Below, piece by piece: positions 43,915-52,318 of a DNA stretch of 64,000 bases. Under the pieces are notes generated by a model, which was not told where the DNA came from, did not search any database, and saw only the letters and a program-made list of their open reading frames with translations. Position 1 is the first letter of the stretch. Each line of letters opens with the position of its first letter. Source of the stretch: Kyrpidia tusciae DSM 2912. Lineage in GTDB: Bacteria; Bacillota; Bacilli; Kyrpidiales; Kyrpidiaceae. The position numbers and the translations under genes are program-made. The stretch spans positions 1,984,001 through 2,048,000 of the forward strand of contig NC_014098.1 of NCBI RefSeq assembly GCF_000092905.1. Direction: 5' to 3'.

Positions 43915-45192
43915 TTATTCCGGAGGGATCTCTTGAAACACGAGGCCCAAATCGATTCCCTGCCGGGAGCGAATCCATCGCACAATCCCGTAGTACACAA
44001 ACCCCGACAAAAACACCGCCACATTGATGAGAAGCATCGTGGGATGAGCCACACTGATGCCGGAGTTGGAATCATTCAGAAAAGCCCACTCGATCAACCC
44101 CAGGCCGATGATACTGATGGCACCGAGGATCGACAGCACCGGAACGCCCCCGAGTCGCCAATTGATGGGTGAGGCCTCGAACATCGCTTTTTGCCGAAAC
44201 GGAAAGACGATGGCGGCCACCGAGGTCAGCAAAAACGTGAAGACCTGGCCAAAAAATCCGGCGATAGTCGCAAAGGAAGGCGTATAGGCGTAGACGTAGA
44301 GAAGGATCAGGCCGAGAAGCCCCGAAACCCCGATCGACCAGACCGGCGCGTGGGTGCGGTCGCTCACAGCGGACAGCTTCCCAGGTGCAAGCCCATCCAG
44401 GGCCCAGGCCATGAGGTTTCGCGTGGTGGTGAGGATGTAGATCGGCATCCAGGCGAAGGTCCACAGCAAAAACCCGACCCCCATGAGGAGAATGAGCAAG
44501 AGATTGGAGGTCAACATGGCGCCGATCTCCGCGAAGGTCGGGGTAAAACCGATGCCGAGCGACTGGAGATCGGCCGTGTCCAGGGCCCGCAAAAACGGAA
44601 GGCCCGCCACGTGCACCACCGCCCAGACCAGCACCAAGATCCACACCGTGGAATACACCAGCGACCCGGGCATGCCGATCAGCTGGGCGCGATTCGCCCC
44701 CTTGATCTCTCCGCCAATGTACGCGGACGCAATGCTAAAGCCCAAAACCGTAAAGGGCCACGTCGTCGCACTGAGCGTGGAATGCCAACTGAAGCCGGGC
44801 GCCTCCGGTGCCGGCCCAGCTCCTTGCAGGACTGCAGAGTACGCATCCGGATGGCCGGTCAATTTCGACATATACAGGTTGAACGCATCGGCCATGGATC
44901 CCTGGTACGTGGCGAACACCACCAGGATCGCGACCAAGCCCACCGAAGCCAGGATGAACAAATAGAGTTGCAACCGCATGTAAACATTGATCCCGATGGA
45001 AAATAAAATTACATACAGGATAATGAGCACCGCCCCGCTCACAAAGACCCCAAGGGGACTGGTGAACCAATCCCCGATTTGAACCAAATGGGGCGCTTCA
45101 AAATACGCCCCCAAACTCCGGAACAGGGAGGAAATCCCGTACTTGCCGAGAAATGCAGCGGGAATGCCAATGTACAAAAAGCTCCAGATCGT
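43915..45192 (-). pseudogene. APC-family permease, N-terminus removed at an IS end
   Basis: About 425 codons of an amino acid/polyamine/organocation permease remain, from IWSFLYIGIPAAFLGKYG to the stop. Many hydrophobic segments remain, such as LILLMGVGFLLWTFAWMPIY and LNDSNSGISVAHPTMLLINV. Full-length relatives have about 550 residues; the first three or so helices, including the substrate-binding G-S-G-I region, are lost. The break falls exactly at the right end of the TnpB-bearing element at 45192/45193. It was possibly the transporter of the guanidine operon, because gene order and strand continue from gdmH. Confidence 0.82.
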
Positions 45193-45265
45193 CTGACATC
45201 CTTTCAGCCCTAAAGGGGTGGGGTTCTCCTTCAGGAATGGTCGGTTTACGGATGCCCAAACCGGC

Positions 45266-46555
45266 CTAAGCGGCCTGCTTGAACGTCCCCTGTTCACGGC
45301 CTTTCGGTGTGGTTTTCCGCCACACGAACCGGTTGACCGCCGGGCGTGCCAGTGCGCCCACTACTCCCGACGGATCGGGCAAAACTTGATCCGTCTCACG
45401 GAGATACCTTTGCACAATGTTGTACGCGCCCACCAGATCCGCGTTGAATGATTGCCCGCAGTGGAGGAACAACCCCCGCTGGACCCGGGCCGTTTTTGCC
45501 CTCTTCTCGCAGTGGGGACAAATCGTGCTGGTGTTTTTCTCCGACACCTGGATCACCCGAATACCCGCAAGCGCCGCTTTGTAGGTGAGCAGGTTGGTGA
45601 TCTTGCTGAACGGCCATGCGTGAAACTTCTGGTTCCCCGCGTCTCCCCAGTCCTTGTCTTGGCGAATACCGTTTAATTCGCCGACCAGGATAGTGGAAAC
45701 ACCGTGGTCTTCTGCCAGGTTCACCAGCCATTTTGTCAAGGCGTGCAGATAATGGGTGCGTTGTCTGCCCCATTTGGTATTGAGCCGGGTGCATTTGTTG
45801 CTGGTGGATTTCGTGCATTTCGCCTTTTCCTTCTGAAAGTACCGGTCAATGGCCAAAAGCTCACCCCCAGGAACGAGAAACGAAAACCCATCCGTCACGA
45901 GTCCGGCCACAGCGTTTGCGATCCCCAGGTCCAGAGACATGATCCGGCCGGTTTCACAGTACTCGATCGGCACTCTATGGGCGATATGCACATACCAGTC
46001 CCCACTCGTGGGATCCAAGGACAACTTGACCTGCTGGACTTTGCCCAGGGCTGTATCGGGAGGAAGACGGTATTCCAGCACCATTTCCCGCCTTGCGTAG
46101 GTCTTGGGCAATCTCAGCCTGATCCGGTGGCCCGGCAGCATCTCGAAAGCCTTCTGTTTGAAGGTTACTGTGCTTAATGTTTCCTTCTTCCTGAATCCAG
46201 GCGGATTCGCTTTTTGGTCAGCATTTTTCCGAAGCGAAAACCAGGAACGATACGAGTCATCCAGCTCGCTCAGGATTTCCTGAGAACTCTGGGACGGGAG
46301 CAGCTTGTACCAGCGGTTTGCCTTCAGCTCCCGGCACTGTTGTGCAAAGTCTGGTATTTTGCCGGTCTCGTCCCAAACGGAACGCCGATGATGATTGGCC
46401 ACATTCCAGAGCTTGGTGGCGACAAAACCCAACAGACCCAAAAGCAAGGCATCTTGGTCGGAAAGATCGACCACTTTCGCTTTGGCAGTGAGGGTTTGCA
46501 TCGGCGCATCACTGCTCGATTTTTTCTTTCGTGCCGGACGCGCCAAACCGATCAC
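45266..46555 (-). CDS. tnpB: TnpB-family RNA-guided nuclease (IS605 OrfB), zinc finger changed
   Basis: Protein of 429 residues if started at GTG 46555, whose TGA overlap with the tnpA tail is the classic arrangement. The RuvC catalytic residues are present: D209 in MSLDLGIANA, E293 in ILVGELNGI and D373 in SFNADLVGAYNI. The zinc finger has the first CPHC (346-349), but the second knuckle reads LFLHCGQ with one Cys (C366) instead of CxxC. The frame has no stop upstream and continues into the metallophosphoesterase, so a 655-residue fusion from ATG 47233 is possible. TnpB proteins act with an omega-RNA from the right end; only about 70 bases follow the stop here. Activity is uncertain. Confidence 0.88.
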   Translation of the reverse strand: MIGLARPARKKKSSSDAPMQTLTAKAKVVDLSDQDALLLGLLGFVATKLWNVANHHRRSVWDETGKIPDFAQQCRELKANRWYKLLPSQSSQEILSELDDSYRSWFSLRKNADQKANPPGFRKKETLSTVTFKQKAFEMLPGHRIRLRLPKTYARREMVLEYRLPPDTALGKVQQVKLSLDPTSGDWYVHIAHRVPIEYCETGRIMSLDLGIANAVAGLVTDGFSFLVPGGELLAIDRYFQKEKAKCTKSTSNKCTRLNTKWGRQRTHYLHALTKWLVNLAEDHGVSTILVGELNGIRQDKDWGDAGNQKFHAWPFSKITNLLTYKAALAGIRVIQVSEKNTSTICPHCEKRAKTARVQRGLFLHCGQSFNADLVGAYNIVQRYLRETDQVLPDPSGVVGALARPAVNRFVWRKTTPKGREQGTFKQAA

Positions 46556-46644
46556 CCCCGTTTCTTTTGCATTTCGACGTACTTGCGGATAGTATCGGAA
46601 GAAACATTGCCAGCAGTGGAAACAAAATAGCTGCGTGTCACCAT
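46552..46644 (-). pseudogene. tnpA: C-terminal tail of TnpA (Y1 transposase)
   Basis: The 30 codons MVTRSYFVSTAGNVSSDTIR plus KYVEMQKKRG form the conserved last helix region of IS200/IS605 TnpA. The catalytic Tyr and HUH motif are absent. The TGA overlaps the GTG of tnpB. The adjacent sequence beyond 46645 is the metallophosphoesterase in a different frame. Confidence 0.8.
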
Positions 46645-47233
46645 GGACGGCTTCCTCTTCGGGCATCTCGCGAGGACTGTCAAAGGGCGTCTGATTACTG
46701 TAGCCCACCACCACCATTTCATGTTCCTCGTCGATACGCGCCACCCCTCCGTCCATGTTTTCCACATAGTCGCTCTCTCCCAGTACTTCATCCACAAAGG
46801 ACTCGTCATCGTTTCCCGGATTGACGAAACACCGCACCCCGAGCCCTTTGAGCCGCTCTTCAGCCAGTTCCATCCATCTCCGCAAGGATGCGAGGACCAA
46901 CTCCCGAAAGAGTTCGTTCTGCCGGAGTTCATCGGCGGAGATTGCTTCGTATTCGTCCGGTTCCAAGCGCACCGGGTAAAAACCGTTAAAACGGATGGCC
47001 TTCTCCAGGGCTTCGATCTCTTCCGCCGATTCCACCCGGTGCATGCGGCCGAGAAAATTTGCCTCATACCCGGTTCCCCGGTGGATCAGCGGCACCACCA
47101 CCTTCCCCGTGATGTCGCCGCCCAGAATCAACACCCGGGCTCCGTAAAATTTTGCGGCACCCAGAAATTTGAGAAAGCAACGCTCCGATCCGTGGATATC
47201 ACTGGCGTAGAAAATCCGCGTGCCCCTGGCCAT
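46645..47233 (-). pseudogene. Metallophosphoesterase, C-terminus replaced by IS sequence
   Basis: The first about 196 residues of a calcineurin-like phosphoesterase remain. Metal-binding blocks are IFYASDIHGSERC (residues 8-20), LILGGDITGK (35-44) and FVNPGNDDE (136-144). The further VVGYSNQTPFDSPREM is where relatives proceed to the GGH and GH[TV]H blocks, which are lost. The frame then runs through the tnpA tail in another frame into TnpB without a stop. ATG 47233 lies 6 bases after the gdmH stop, with GGAGGGCGGTGAGGGG upstream, so the gene is the second cistron of the guanidine operon. Such phosphoesterases may be accessory to the hydrolase; their role is unknown. Confidence 0.8.
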
Positions 47234-47239
47234 CTCCCC

Positions 47240-48388
47240 TCACCGCCCTCCGATTTTTCCATGTGCCACCATCGTCGCGATCACATCCACCACGGCCCGC
47301 ACCGCCAAGAGTGCTGTCGTGTCGCTGATGTCATAAGGGGGGGACACTTCCACCACTTCCATGGCGCACACCCCCTCTTTTGCCACCAACTGTAAGAGCT
47401 TCAGCGCCTCCCGGGGTAAGAATCCTCCCGGTTCCGGCCAGCCGGTGCCCGGCACGAACCCCGCGTCCACAGAGTCGATATCAAAACTGAGATATACGGC
47501 TTTCGCCCCTTTCCAAGCAACTTCCAGGGCGATCTCCGCCGCTTTCTCGATCCCCATGTCCTCGACATCATGGATGGTGAGAATCGTCGTTCCCCGGTCC
47601 CGGGCTACCTTAACCCCGGCCCGGGGTACCTGCCAACCGCCGATCCCGATCTGAACCAGGTTCGAGGCTGGAGCGTTCGGAATGTTGGTGGCATGAAACC
47701 AAGGCGTGGTGTGCATTCGTTCATCCATGTCTTTTTCCTGGGTATCCACGTGACGATCCAGATGAATAATTCCGACATTACCGTCCACGTTTTCTGCCAC
47801 ACCTCGCAGGCACGGGTACCCGATGGCGTGATCCCCTCCCAGAATAATCGGCATGGTCCCTTTGCTCATCACATGGGACACAGCTTTGGTGATCTGGTCG
47901 AAACTTTTCTCAATGTTCGCCACCGTGAACACATCACCGAGATCACAGATTTTCACTTGCCCCCTGAGATCCACCCCGAGTTCGTAATTGTACGTGGTAT
48001 ATAGGGCCGAAATCCGGCGGATTGCCTGGGGGCCGAATCGCGTCCCAGCCCGATAGGTCGTTCCGATATCAAAGGGCGCACCCAGAATCGCAATGTCATA
48101 TTGACCCACTTCATGGACGTTCTCGAGATAGGGCATTTTGAGAAAGGTGTTGATCCCCGCCCAGTGGGGAAGCTCTCCCCGGCTGAAACAAGAGATCGTG
48201 CGATCCCCGATGCTCGGAGCCGCCTCCAGCCCCATTTCAATGGCGCGCCGAATCTCTTCCTCGCTTCGCACCGTCGGCAGGGTAACCTCGGCAAGAGCCG
48301 CTGAATATCCATCCAATCCCTCTTTGTCAAAGGACGGCTCCTCCAAAGGATGGCGGTAACGCCCGCCGTGGTTGTGGTAGAAACTCAC
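47240..48388 (-). CDS. gdmH: Guanidine hydrolase-type ureohydrolase
   Basis: Arginase/agmatinase-superfamily enzyme of 382 residues expected to hydrolyse guanidine to urea and ammonia. Binuclear metal ligands: GGDHAIG (H187), HLDRHVD (D211, H213, D215) and LSFDIDSVDAGFVPG (two Asp). It has the long N-terminal part (about 90 residues before YDIAILGAPFD) and the MHTTPWFHATN loop (from about 225) that I associate with GdmH of cyanobacteria rather than agmatinase. The decisive context is a guanidine-I riboswitch with terminator directly upstream. GdmH enzymes use nickel; no hypA/hypB pair is adjacent, but a NiFe hydrogenase is encoded 15 kb away. Its stop is 6 bases from the phosphoesterase gene. 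Agmatinase remains the alternative by fold alone. Confidence 0.86.
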   Translation of the reverse strand: MSFYHNHGGRYRHPLEEPSFDKEGLDGYSAALAEVTLPTVRSEEEIRRAIEMGLEAAPSIGDRTISCFSRGELPHWAGINTFLKMPYLENVHEVGQYDIAILGAPFDIGTTYRAGTRFGPQAIRRISALYTTYNYELGVDLRGQVKICDLGDVFTVANIEKSFDQITKAVSHVMSKGTMPIILGGDHAIGYPCLRGVAENVDGNVGIIHLDRHVDTQEKDMDERMHTTPWFHATNIPNAPASNLVQIGIGGWQVPRAGVKVARDRGTTILTIHDVEDMGIEKAAEIALEVAWKGAKAVYLSFDIDSVDAGFVPGTGWPEPGGFLPREALKLLQLVAKEGVCAMEVVEVSPPYDISDTTALLAVRAVVDVIATMVAHGKIGGR

Positions 48389-48406
48389 CGCTTCCCTCTC
48401 CTTTCG

Positions 48407-48540
48407 AAAAAAAAAACGGAGGGATAAAAACCTCCCGGGCTTTTATCCCTCCGTGTGACGCCGGCTTCGGCGCGAACTCCTCTCGGACCGGTCCGTTTGT
48501 CATCTTTCATGCCAAACGCGGAACCCTAGGAGTTCTCTAT
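48407..48540 (-). promoter_or_regulatory. Guanidine-I (ykkC) riboswitch with intrinsic terminator
   Basis: Read on the minus strand, P1 is GAACTCC (48529-48535) pairing with GGAGTTC (48474-48480). It is followed at once by the hallmark CTAGGGTTCCGC. The second half carries GGTCCGAGAG, a small CGCCGAAGCCGGCG hairpin and ACACGGAGGGATAAAAGCCC, close to the ykkC class-1 consensus. The last strand is reused in a strong terminator: CGGAGGGATAAAA pairs with TTTTATCCCTCCG, followed by ten T. Binding of guanidinium should stabilise the aptamer and prevent termination, switching on the ureohydrolase gene. Candidate promoter: TTGCAG, 16 bases, TTAAAA just upstream of the aptamer. Confidence 0.93.
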
Positions 48541-48782
48541 CGCCATTTTAACCGGACTATCGTCATTCTGCAAGATATTTTTCTCATTGTGCGTCATGTT
48601 GTATATCGCAAATATCCCAGATTCAGAAAGGTTTCTATCCTAAATCCGCCCCCTTGTGCACCACCGATTCCCTTTTGAGCAGCTTCCCGCAGCCCTCGCC
48701 CGCCTGGCCTCCCGACGGACTTGGGGAAAAGTGGTTCTGGACCGATGACGCGCAGGGCCGGACCGGCTTCGGTCCGCCCCCT

Positions 48783-49778
48783 TCATGCAAAGGACTCCAG
48801 TACGATTTTTCCAATGCTGCGGCCTGAGCGAATTTCGGCGAAGGCTCTTTCCAGGTTGGCGGCGCTGATCGGGGACAAATGGCGATTCATCGTCGTCCGG
48901 ATCTCTCCCGAGTCCACCAAGCCCGATACCTCCGCGAGGATGCGATGTTGTTCCTGCATATCCGGAGTTCGAAACCGGGCACGCGTGAACATGCCTTCCA
49001 TGGCCCAGGTAAGACTCTTGTCAAACAGCGGTCGCAGATTGACCGGGGAGGTGGGCGCGAGGATGGTGCACAACTTCCCACCCGGCACCAAAACATCTAA
49101 CATGGCATCCCAATTGGGCTCCACCACGTTAAGACAAAAGACCACGTCGACCCCGGATATCCCCAGCGCCTCGAGCTGTGGCCGAAACGGTTCATAATGG
49201 TCGATCACATGGTGGGCGCCGTGCTCCCTCACCCATTTGGTCGACTCCGGACGGGATGCGGTGCCGATCACCTCAAGTCCCGCCCACCGGGCCAGCTGTA
49301 CAGCCATGGAACCCACTCCACCCGCCGCCCCGACGATCAAAATCCTCTTGTCCGATCCACCGTTCGCTTGCACACCTAATTTTTCAAACAGCCCCTCCCA
49401 CGCGGTCAGGGTGGTCAAGGGCAGAGCCGCCGCCTGGGCAAAATCTAAGGTTCGGGGTTTGGGCCCCACCAGCCGCTCATCGACGACGTGATACTCACTG
49501 AAGCCGCCAGGTCGGGTGATGTCCCCGGCGTAATAGACTTCGTCACCCGGGCGAAAGAGCGTACAGGCCGGACCCACCTCCCGGACGATACCCGCCACAT
49601 CCCAACCCAGGATCCGGGGTTTCCCTTCTTCTGCCCGCTGTTTGGTATCCACGGGATTCACCGACACGGCGCGAACCTCCACCAAAAGATCGCGGTCCCC
49701 GGGCGCCGGTTTTGGCACTTCAGTTTCGATGAGATTTCCTGAAGACGTCAACACAATCGCTTTCATTTCGCCGGCCAC
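48783..49778 (-). CDS. Zinc-independent medium-chain alcohol dehydrogenase/quinone oxidoreductase
   Basis: NAD(P)H-dependent MDR protein of about 331 residues. N-terminal GroES-like domain (VPKPAPGDRDLLVEVRAVSVNPVDTKQR) and Rossmann motif ILIVGAAGGVGSMAVQLARW. No catalytic zinc Cys/His set is present, as in quinone reductase and zeta-crystallin-like members. GTG 49778 follows GGAGGTG by six bases; ATG 49766 is the next choice. It diverges from a paralogue at 50331, and the IS605-type relics lie between the two. Substrate not known. Confidence 0.85.
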   Translation of the reverse strand: MAGEMKAIVLTSSGNLIETEVPKPAPGDRDLLVEVRAVSVNPVDTKQRAEEGKPRILGWDVAGIVREVGPACTLFRPGDEVYYAGDITRPGGFSEYHVVDERLVGPKPRTLDFAQAAALPLTTLTAWEGLFEKLGVQANGGSDKRILIVGAAGGVGSMAVQLARWAGLEVIGTASRPESTKWVREHGAHHVIDHYEPFRPQLEALGISGVDVVFCLNVVEPNWDAMLDVLVPGGKLCTILAPTSPVNLRPLFDKSLTWAMEGMFTRARFRTPDMQEQHRILAEVSGLVDSGEIRTTMNRHLSPISAANLERAFAEIRSGRSIGKIVLESFA

Positions 49779-49856
49779 GGCGATCACCTCCACAAGATCA
49801 CAGCCCAAAACCCCGGGCCGGGATACGGGTTGTCGCTGACATCCCTTTGGAGTTTA

Positions 49857-49960
49857 GTGAAGCCTCTCCCGCCTCCGCTTTCGCTTAATGCCGGACTTTC
49901 GCCCGGCCGTTCATTCACCACCCTTCTTGCGAGGCGGGAGTCCTCTGGGCGGATTTTGAT
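49857..49960. repeat. Internally deleted copy of the 50.1-kb IS605-type relic
   Basis: The first 30 bases (GTGAAGCCTCTCCCGCC and onwards) match the start of the element at 50058, and the next 74 bases (49887-49960) match its end at 50219-50292, with 64 of 74 identical by eye and no gap. The roughly 130-base middle with the omega-RNA-like part is absent. The two are direct repeats about 200-330 bases apart. Confidence 0.72.
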
Positions 49961-50057
49961 GGAGGACGTGCCATGGAAACGGGATTGAAGACGTTCCTGG
50001 CAGGTTTCACCCCGTGTAACCGATTTCCCCCGTCGTCATTTTTTCGTTATACTGGGG

Positions 50058-50292
50058 GTGAAGCCTCTCCCGCCTTCGCTATCGCTTAGAGGCGGGAGCT
50101 TCCTGGTTCATCGACCGCGGCCACATGGGTCTTACGCAATCTCCGCAGGCGTAAGTTCGGGTGCTTCCAGCCCTACCTGGATTCTATGTTACGGCAACTT
50201 TTGGTAAACCGCAACAAAAATGCCGGACTTGCGTCCGGCCGCCCATTCACCACCCGCCTAAAGAGGCGGAAGTCCTCTGGGCGGATTTTGAT
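50058..50292 (-). mobile_element. Non-autonomous IS605/IS1341-type element with omega-RNA-like right end
   Basis: On the minus strand the element reads from ATCAAAATCC (50292) through two hairpins (GCCGGACGCAAGTCCGGC and CCGCCTCTTTAGGCGG) to a right-end block. That block holds TAGGGCTGGAAGCACCCGAA, CGCCTGCGGAGATTGCGTAA and GACCCATGTGGCC, and ends in GGCGGGAGAGGCTTCAC at 50058. The block strongly resembles the sequence that follows tnpB in Geobacillus-type IS605 elements and contributes the omega-RNA scaffold. No tnpA or tnpB is present. Whether the RNA is still made is unknown; a tnpB exists 3.5 kb away but with a different right end. Confidence 0.65.
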
Positions 50293-50330
50293 AGACGAAG
50301 AACAACGTCCGGATAAAGGAGGCGCTCCGA

Positions 50331-51260
50331 ATGAAAGCGGTGCTGATCGAAAACTACGGGGGCCCGGAACAGCTCAAAATCGCCGATGTCCCCAAACCGG
50401 AACTCAGGGAAACGGATGTGCTCATCGAGGTCCACGCCGCTTCGGTAAACCCAGTGGACTGGAAAATCCGCCGGGGGTATTTAAAAAGTCGGCTGAACCA
50501 CCGCCTCCCCCTGATCCTCGGGTGGGACGCCGCCGGAACCGTGGTGGAGACGGGATCGAAGGTCACCCGTTTCCGGGTGGGGGACGAGGTCTTCACCCGG
50601 CCGGACATTGAGCGGGATGGCACGTACGCAGAATACGTGGCGGTGGACCAATCGCTGGTGGCCAAAAAGCCGGCCAATCTGTCTTTCGAAGAAGCCGCAT
50701 CTGTACCCTTGGCGGCCATGACCGCCCGGGAAGCACTGATCGATCACGCCGGGGTGAAACCTGGCGACACCGTGCTCATCCACGCCGGGGCGGGCGGAGT
50801 CGGCAGCTTTGCGATTCAGATTGCAAGGCTGCTCGGTGCCCAGGTCATCACGACGGTCAGCACGCGCAACGTCGATTTTGCAAAACAATTGGGCGCAGAC
50901 CTAGTCATTGACTACACCAGGGACGATTTTACCGCGACCCTTCGGGATCTCGATGTGGTGCTCGACACCCTCGGCGGCGAGGTGCAACTTCTCAGCATGA
51001 ACGTCTTAAAAAAAGGGGGCATGTTGGTTTCTATCGTCATGCCGCCGGACTTGGCCCTGGCCGAACAAAAAGGCATCCGCCGGGCTTACTTTTTCCTGCA
51101 GCCGGACGGCAACAAGCTGGAGGAGATCGGGAAGTGGATCGAACAGGGACACATCAAGCCCGCCGTCGGCGCTGTGTTCCCATTGGAGGAGGTTGCAAAG
51201 GCCCACGAACTGAGCGAATCCGGTCACTCCCGGGGTAAAATCGTCCTGAAGGTTCGCTGA
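50331..51260 (+). CDS. NADP-dependent oxidoreductase, quinone reductase-like
   Basis: MDR-family enzyme of 309 residues without structural or catalytic zinc. The N-terminal substrate domain shows VPKPELRETDVLIEVHAAS and NPVDWKIRRGYL; the cofactor-binding turn is VLIHAGAGGVGSFAIQIARL, and GHSRGKIVLKV ends the protein. This is the common NADPH:quinone oxidoreductase/zeta-crystallin type, possibly reducing quinones or enones. AAAGGAGG lies 8 bases before the ATG. It starts 38 bases from the IS605-type relic, whose end may provide part of its promoter. Confidence 0.87.
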   Translation: MKAVLIENYGGPEQLKIADVPKPELRETDVLIEVHAASVNPVDWKIRRGYLKSRLNHRLPLILGWDAAGTVVETGSKVTRFRVGDEVFTRPDIERDGTYAEYVAVDQSLVAKKPANLSFEEAASVPLAAMTAREALIDHAGVKPGDTVLIHAGAGGVGSFAIQIARLLGAQVITTVSTRNVDFAKQLGADLVIDYTRDDFTATLRDLDVVLDTLGGEVQLLSMNVLKKGGMLVSIVMPPDLALAEQKGIRRAYFFLQPDGNKLEEIGKWIEQGHIKPAVGAVFPLEEVAKAHELSESGHSRGKIVLKVR

Positions 51261-51406
51261 CACCGGGCCTGGCCTGGCCGGCTCCCTGGAGAGAGGAAGG
51301 ATTCGATCAAAAATCTGTCGCCCCGCACCCGGGTCTGCGGAGTGGGGCCGGAGCTTGCCAATGAGGAAGACCAGAAACCGGGACCGCGAAAGGAGGGAGG
51401 CAGGAC

Positions 51407-52318
51407 ATGAGTGCGTACCGATTGGACGCTCACATGCACATCATGGCGGAAAAGCGGATGAAAAGCGGCATCCGCTGGGCGGTCAAAGCCGGTTTTAACA
51501 TGGGTTTGGATCCGGAAACGACCACCGAGGAGGACCTGCTGCGGCACATCCGGGATGCCGGAATTACGTATTTTTTTAACTTCTTCTTTCCCATCTTTTC
51601 GGGGACCGCGGTAGAGATTCTGGACTGGCAGACGGAGTTCGCCCTGCGAACCCCGGAGGCATTGCCCTTTGTGTCTGTCCACGTTCACGATGGCGATCCC
51701 CTACCAATCGTTCGGGAGGCATTGGAGAACCGCCATTTTGTCGGTCTCAAGCTGCACCCGTACGCTCAGAGGCTGGAGTTGTCCCACCCCTTGCTCGAGC
51801 CGGTCTATCAGTACCTGGAGGACACGGGAGCCATCTTTTTCGTCCACACCGGCTACGATGCCTTTTATGGCCGCTCCGGCATCACCCCGGATTTGGAACA
51901 GATCCTCCAGCGGCACCCGAAGTTGATCACTGTCGCCGCCCACATGTTATATCCAGAGATCCCTAAGGCCTTTGATTGGCTGGAGAGGTTCCCGAATCTG
52001 TACCTGGACGGGACCGGGGCCGTGGCCTCCGCCGACCAGGACGGGTTCGGTGAAACCCTGTATCCCTTGATGGAGCGATACGCAGACCGGGTTCTGTACG
52101 GCAGCGACTACGCCATGGCCATCGAATCGGTAGGCGCTTCATGGAAACGGTTTCAAGAGTTGCCGATCTCTGATGAGGCAAAAAGGCGGATTACCTGGGG
52201 GACGCCCCTGGAACTTCTAAAACGGCGCAACTGGCCTTTCCGCGGCGACCTTCCGGCCCGGTATCGGGAGGTGGCCGACGACAAGCTCAACGTTCAAGAT
52301 AGGTTGTCCGAAGTCTGA
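51407..52318 (+). CDS. TIM-barrel amidohydrolase (Amidohydro_2 family)
   Basis: Protein of 303 residues with the Amidohydro_2 pattern: YRLDAHMHIMAE at the N-terminus (HxH), VGLKLHPYAQRLEL in the middle with Lys and His, FFVHTGYDAFYG, and DRVLYGSDYAMA with the catalytic Asp near the C-terminus. Such enzymes are decarboxylases or hydrolases of small aromatic or carboxylate substrates. The start is preceded by AAAGGAGGGAGG. No operon partner is evident, with 146 bases to the gene upstream. Substrate unknown. Confidence 0.82.
   Translation: MSAYRLDAHMHIMAEKRMKSGIRWAVKAGFNMGLDPETTTEEDLLRHIRDAGITYFFNFFFPIFSGTAVEILDWQTEFALRTPEALPFVSVHVHDGDPLPIVREALENRHFVGLKLHPYAQRLELSHPLLEPVYQYLEDTGAIFFVHTGYDAFYGRSGITPDLEQILQRHPKLITVAAHMLYPEIPKAFDWLERFPNLYLDGTGAVASADQDGFGETLYPLMERYADRVLYGSDYAMAIESVGASWKRFQELPISDEAKRRITWGTPLELLKRRNWPFRGDLPARYREVADDKLNVQDRLSEV

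Larger units (their letters stand above)
45193..46644 (-). mobile_element. IS200/IS605-type element, left part deleted
   Basis: The remnant holds the last 30 codons of a Y1 transposase (TnpA), a complete-length TnpB and a right end. After the TnpB stop, about 70 bases contain an imperfect hairpin (CCCCACCCC and GGGCTG-type arms) and the terminus GGATGTCAG, the usual form of IS605-group right ends. The left end and most of tnpA are missing, so the element cannot transpose on its own. Its left break lies in a metallophosphoesterase gene and its right terminus in a permease gene. The disruption therefore involved the insertion plus an adjacent deletion. Confidence 0.78.

Noticed and set aside
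47240-48388. Annotation of the ureohydrolase as agmatinase (speB)
   Set aside because: The fold fits, but the guanidine riboswitch and the MHTTPWFHATN region favour guanidine hydrolase.
49857-50292. Repeated hairpin units that could suggest a CRISPR array
   Set aside because: Only two copies, 74-104 bases each, with different internal content; they are IS605-type ends.
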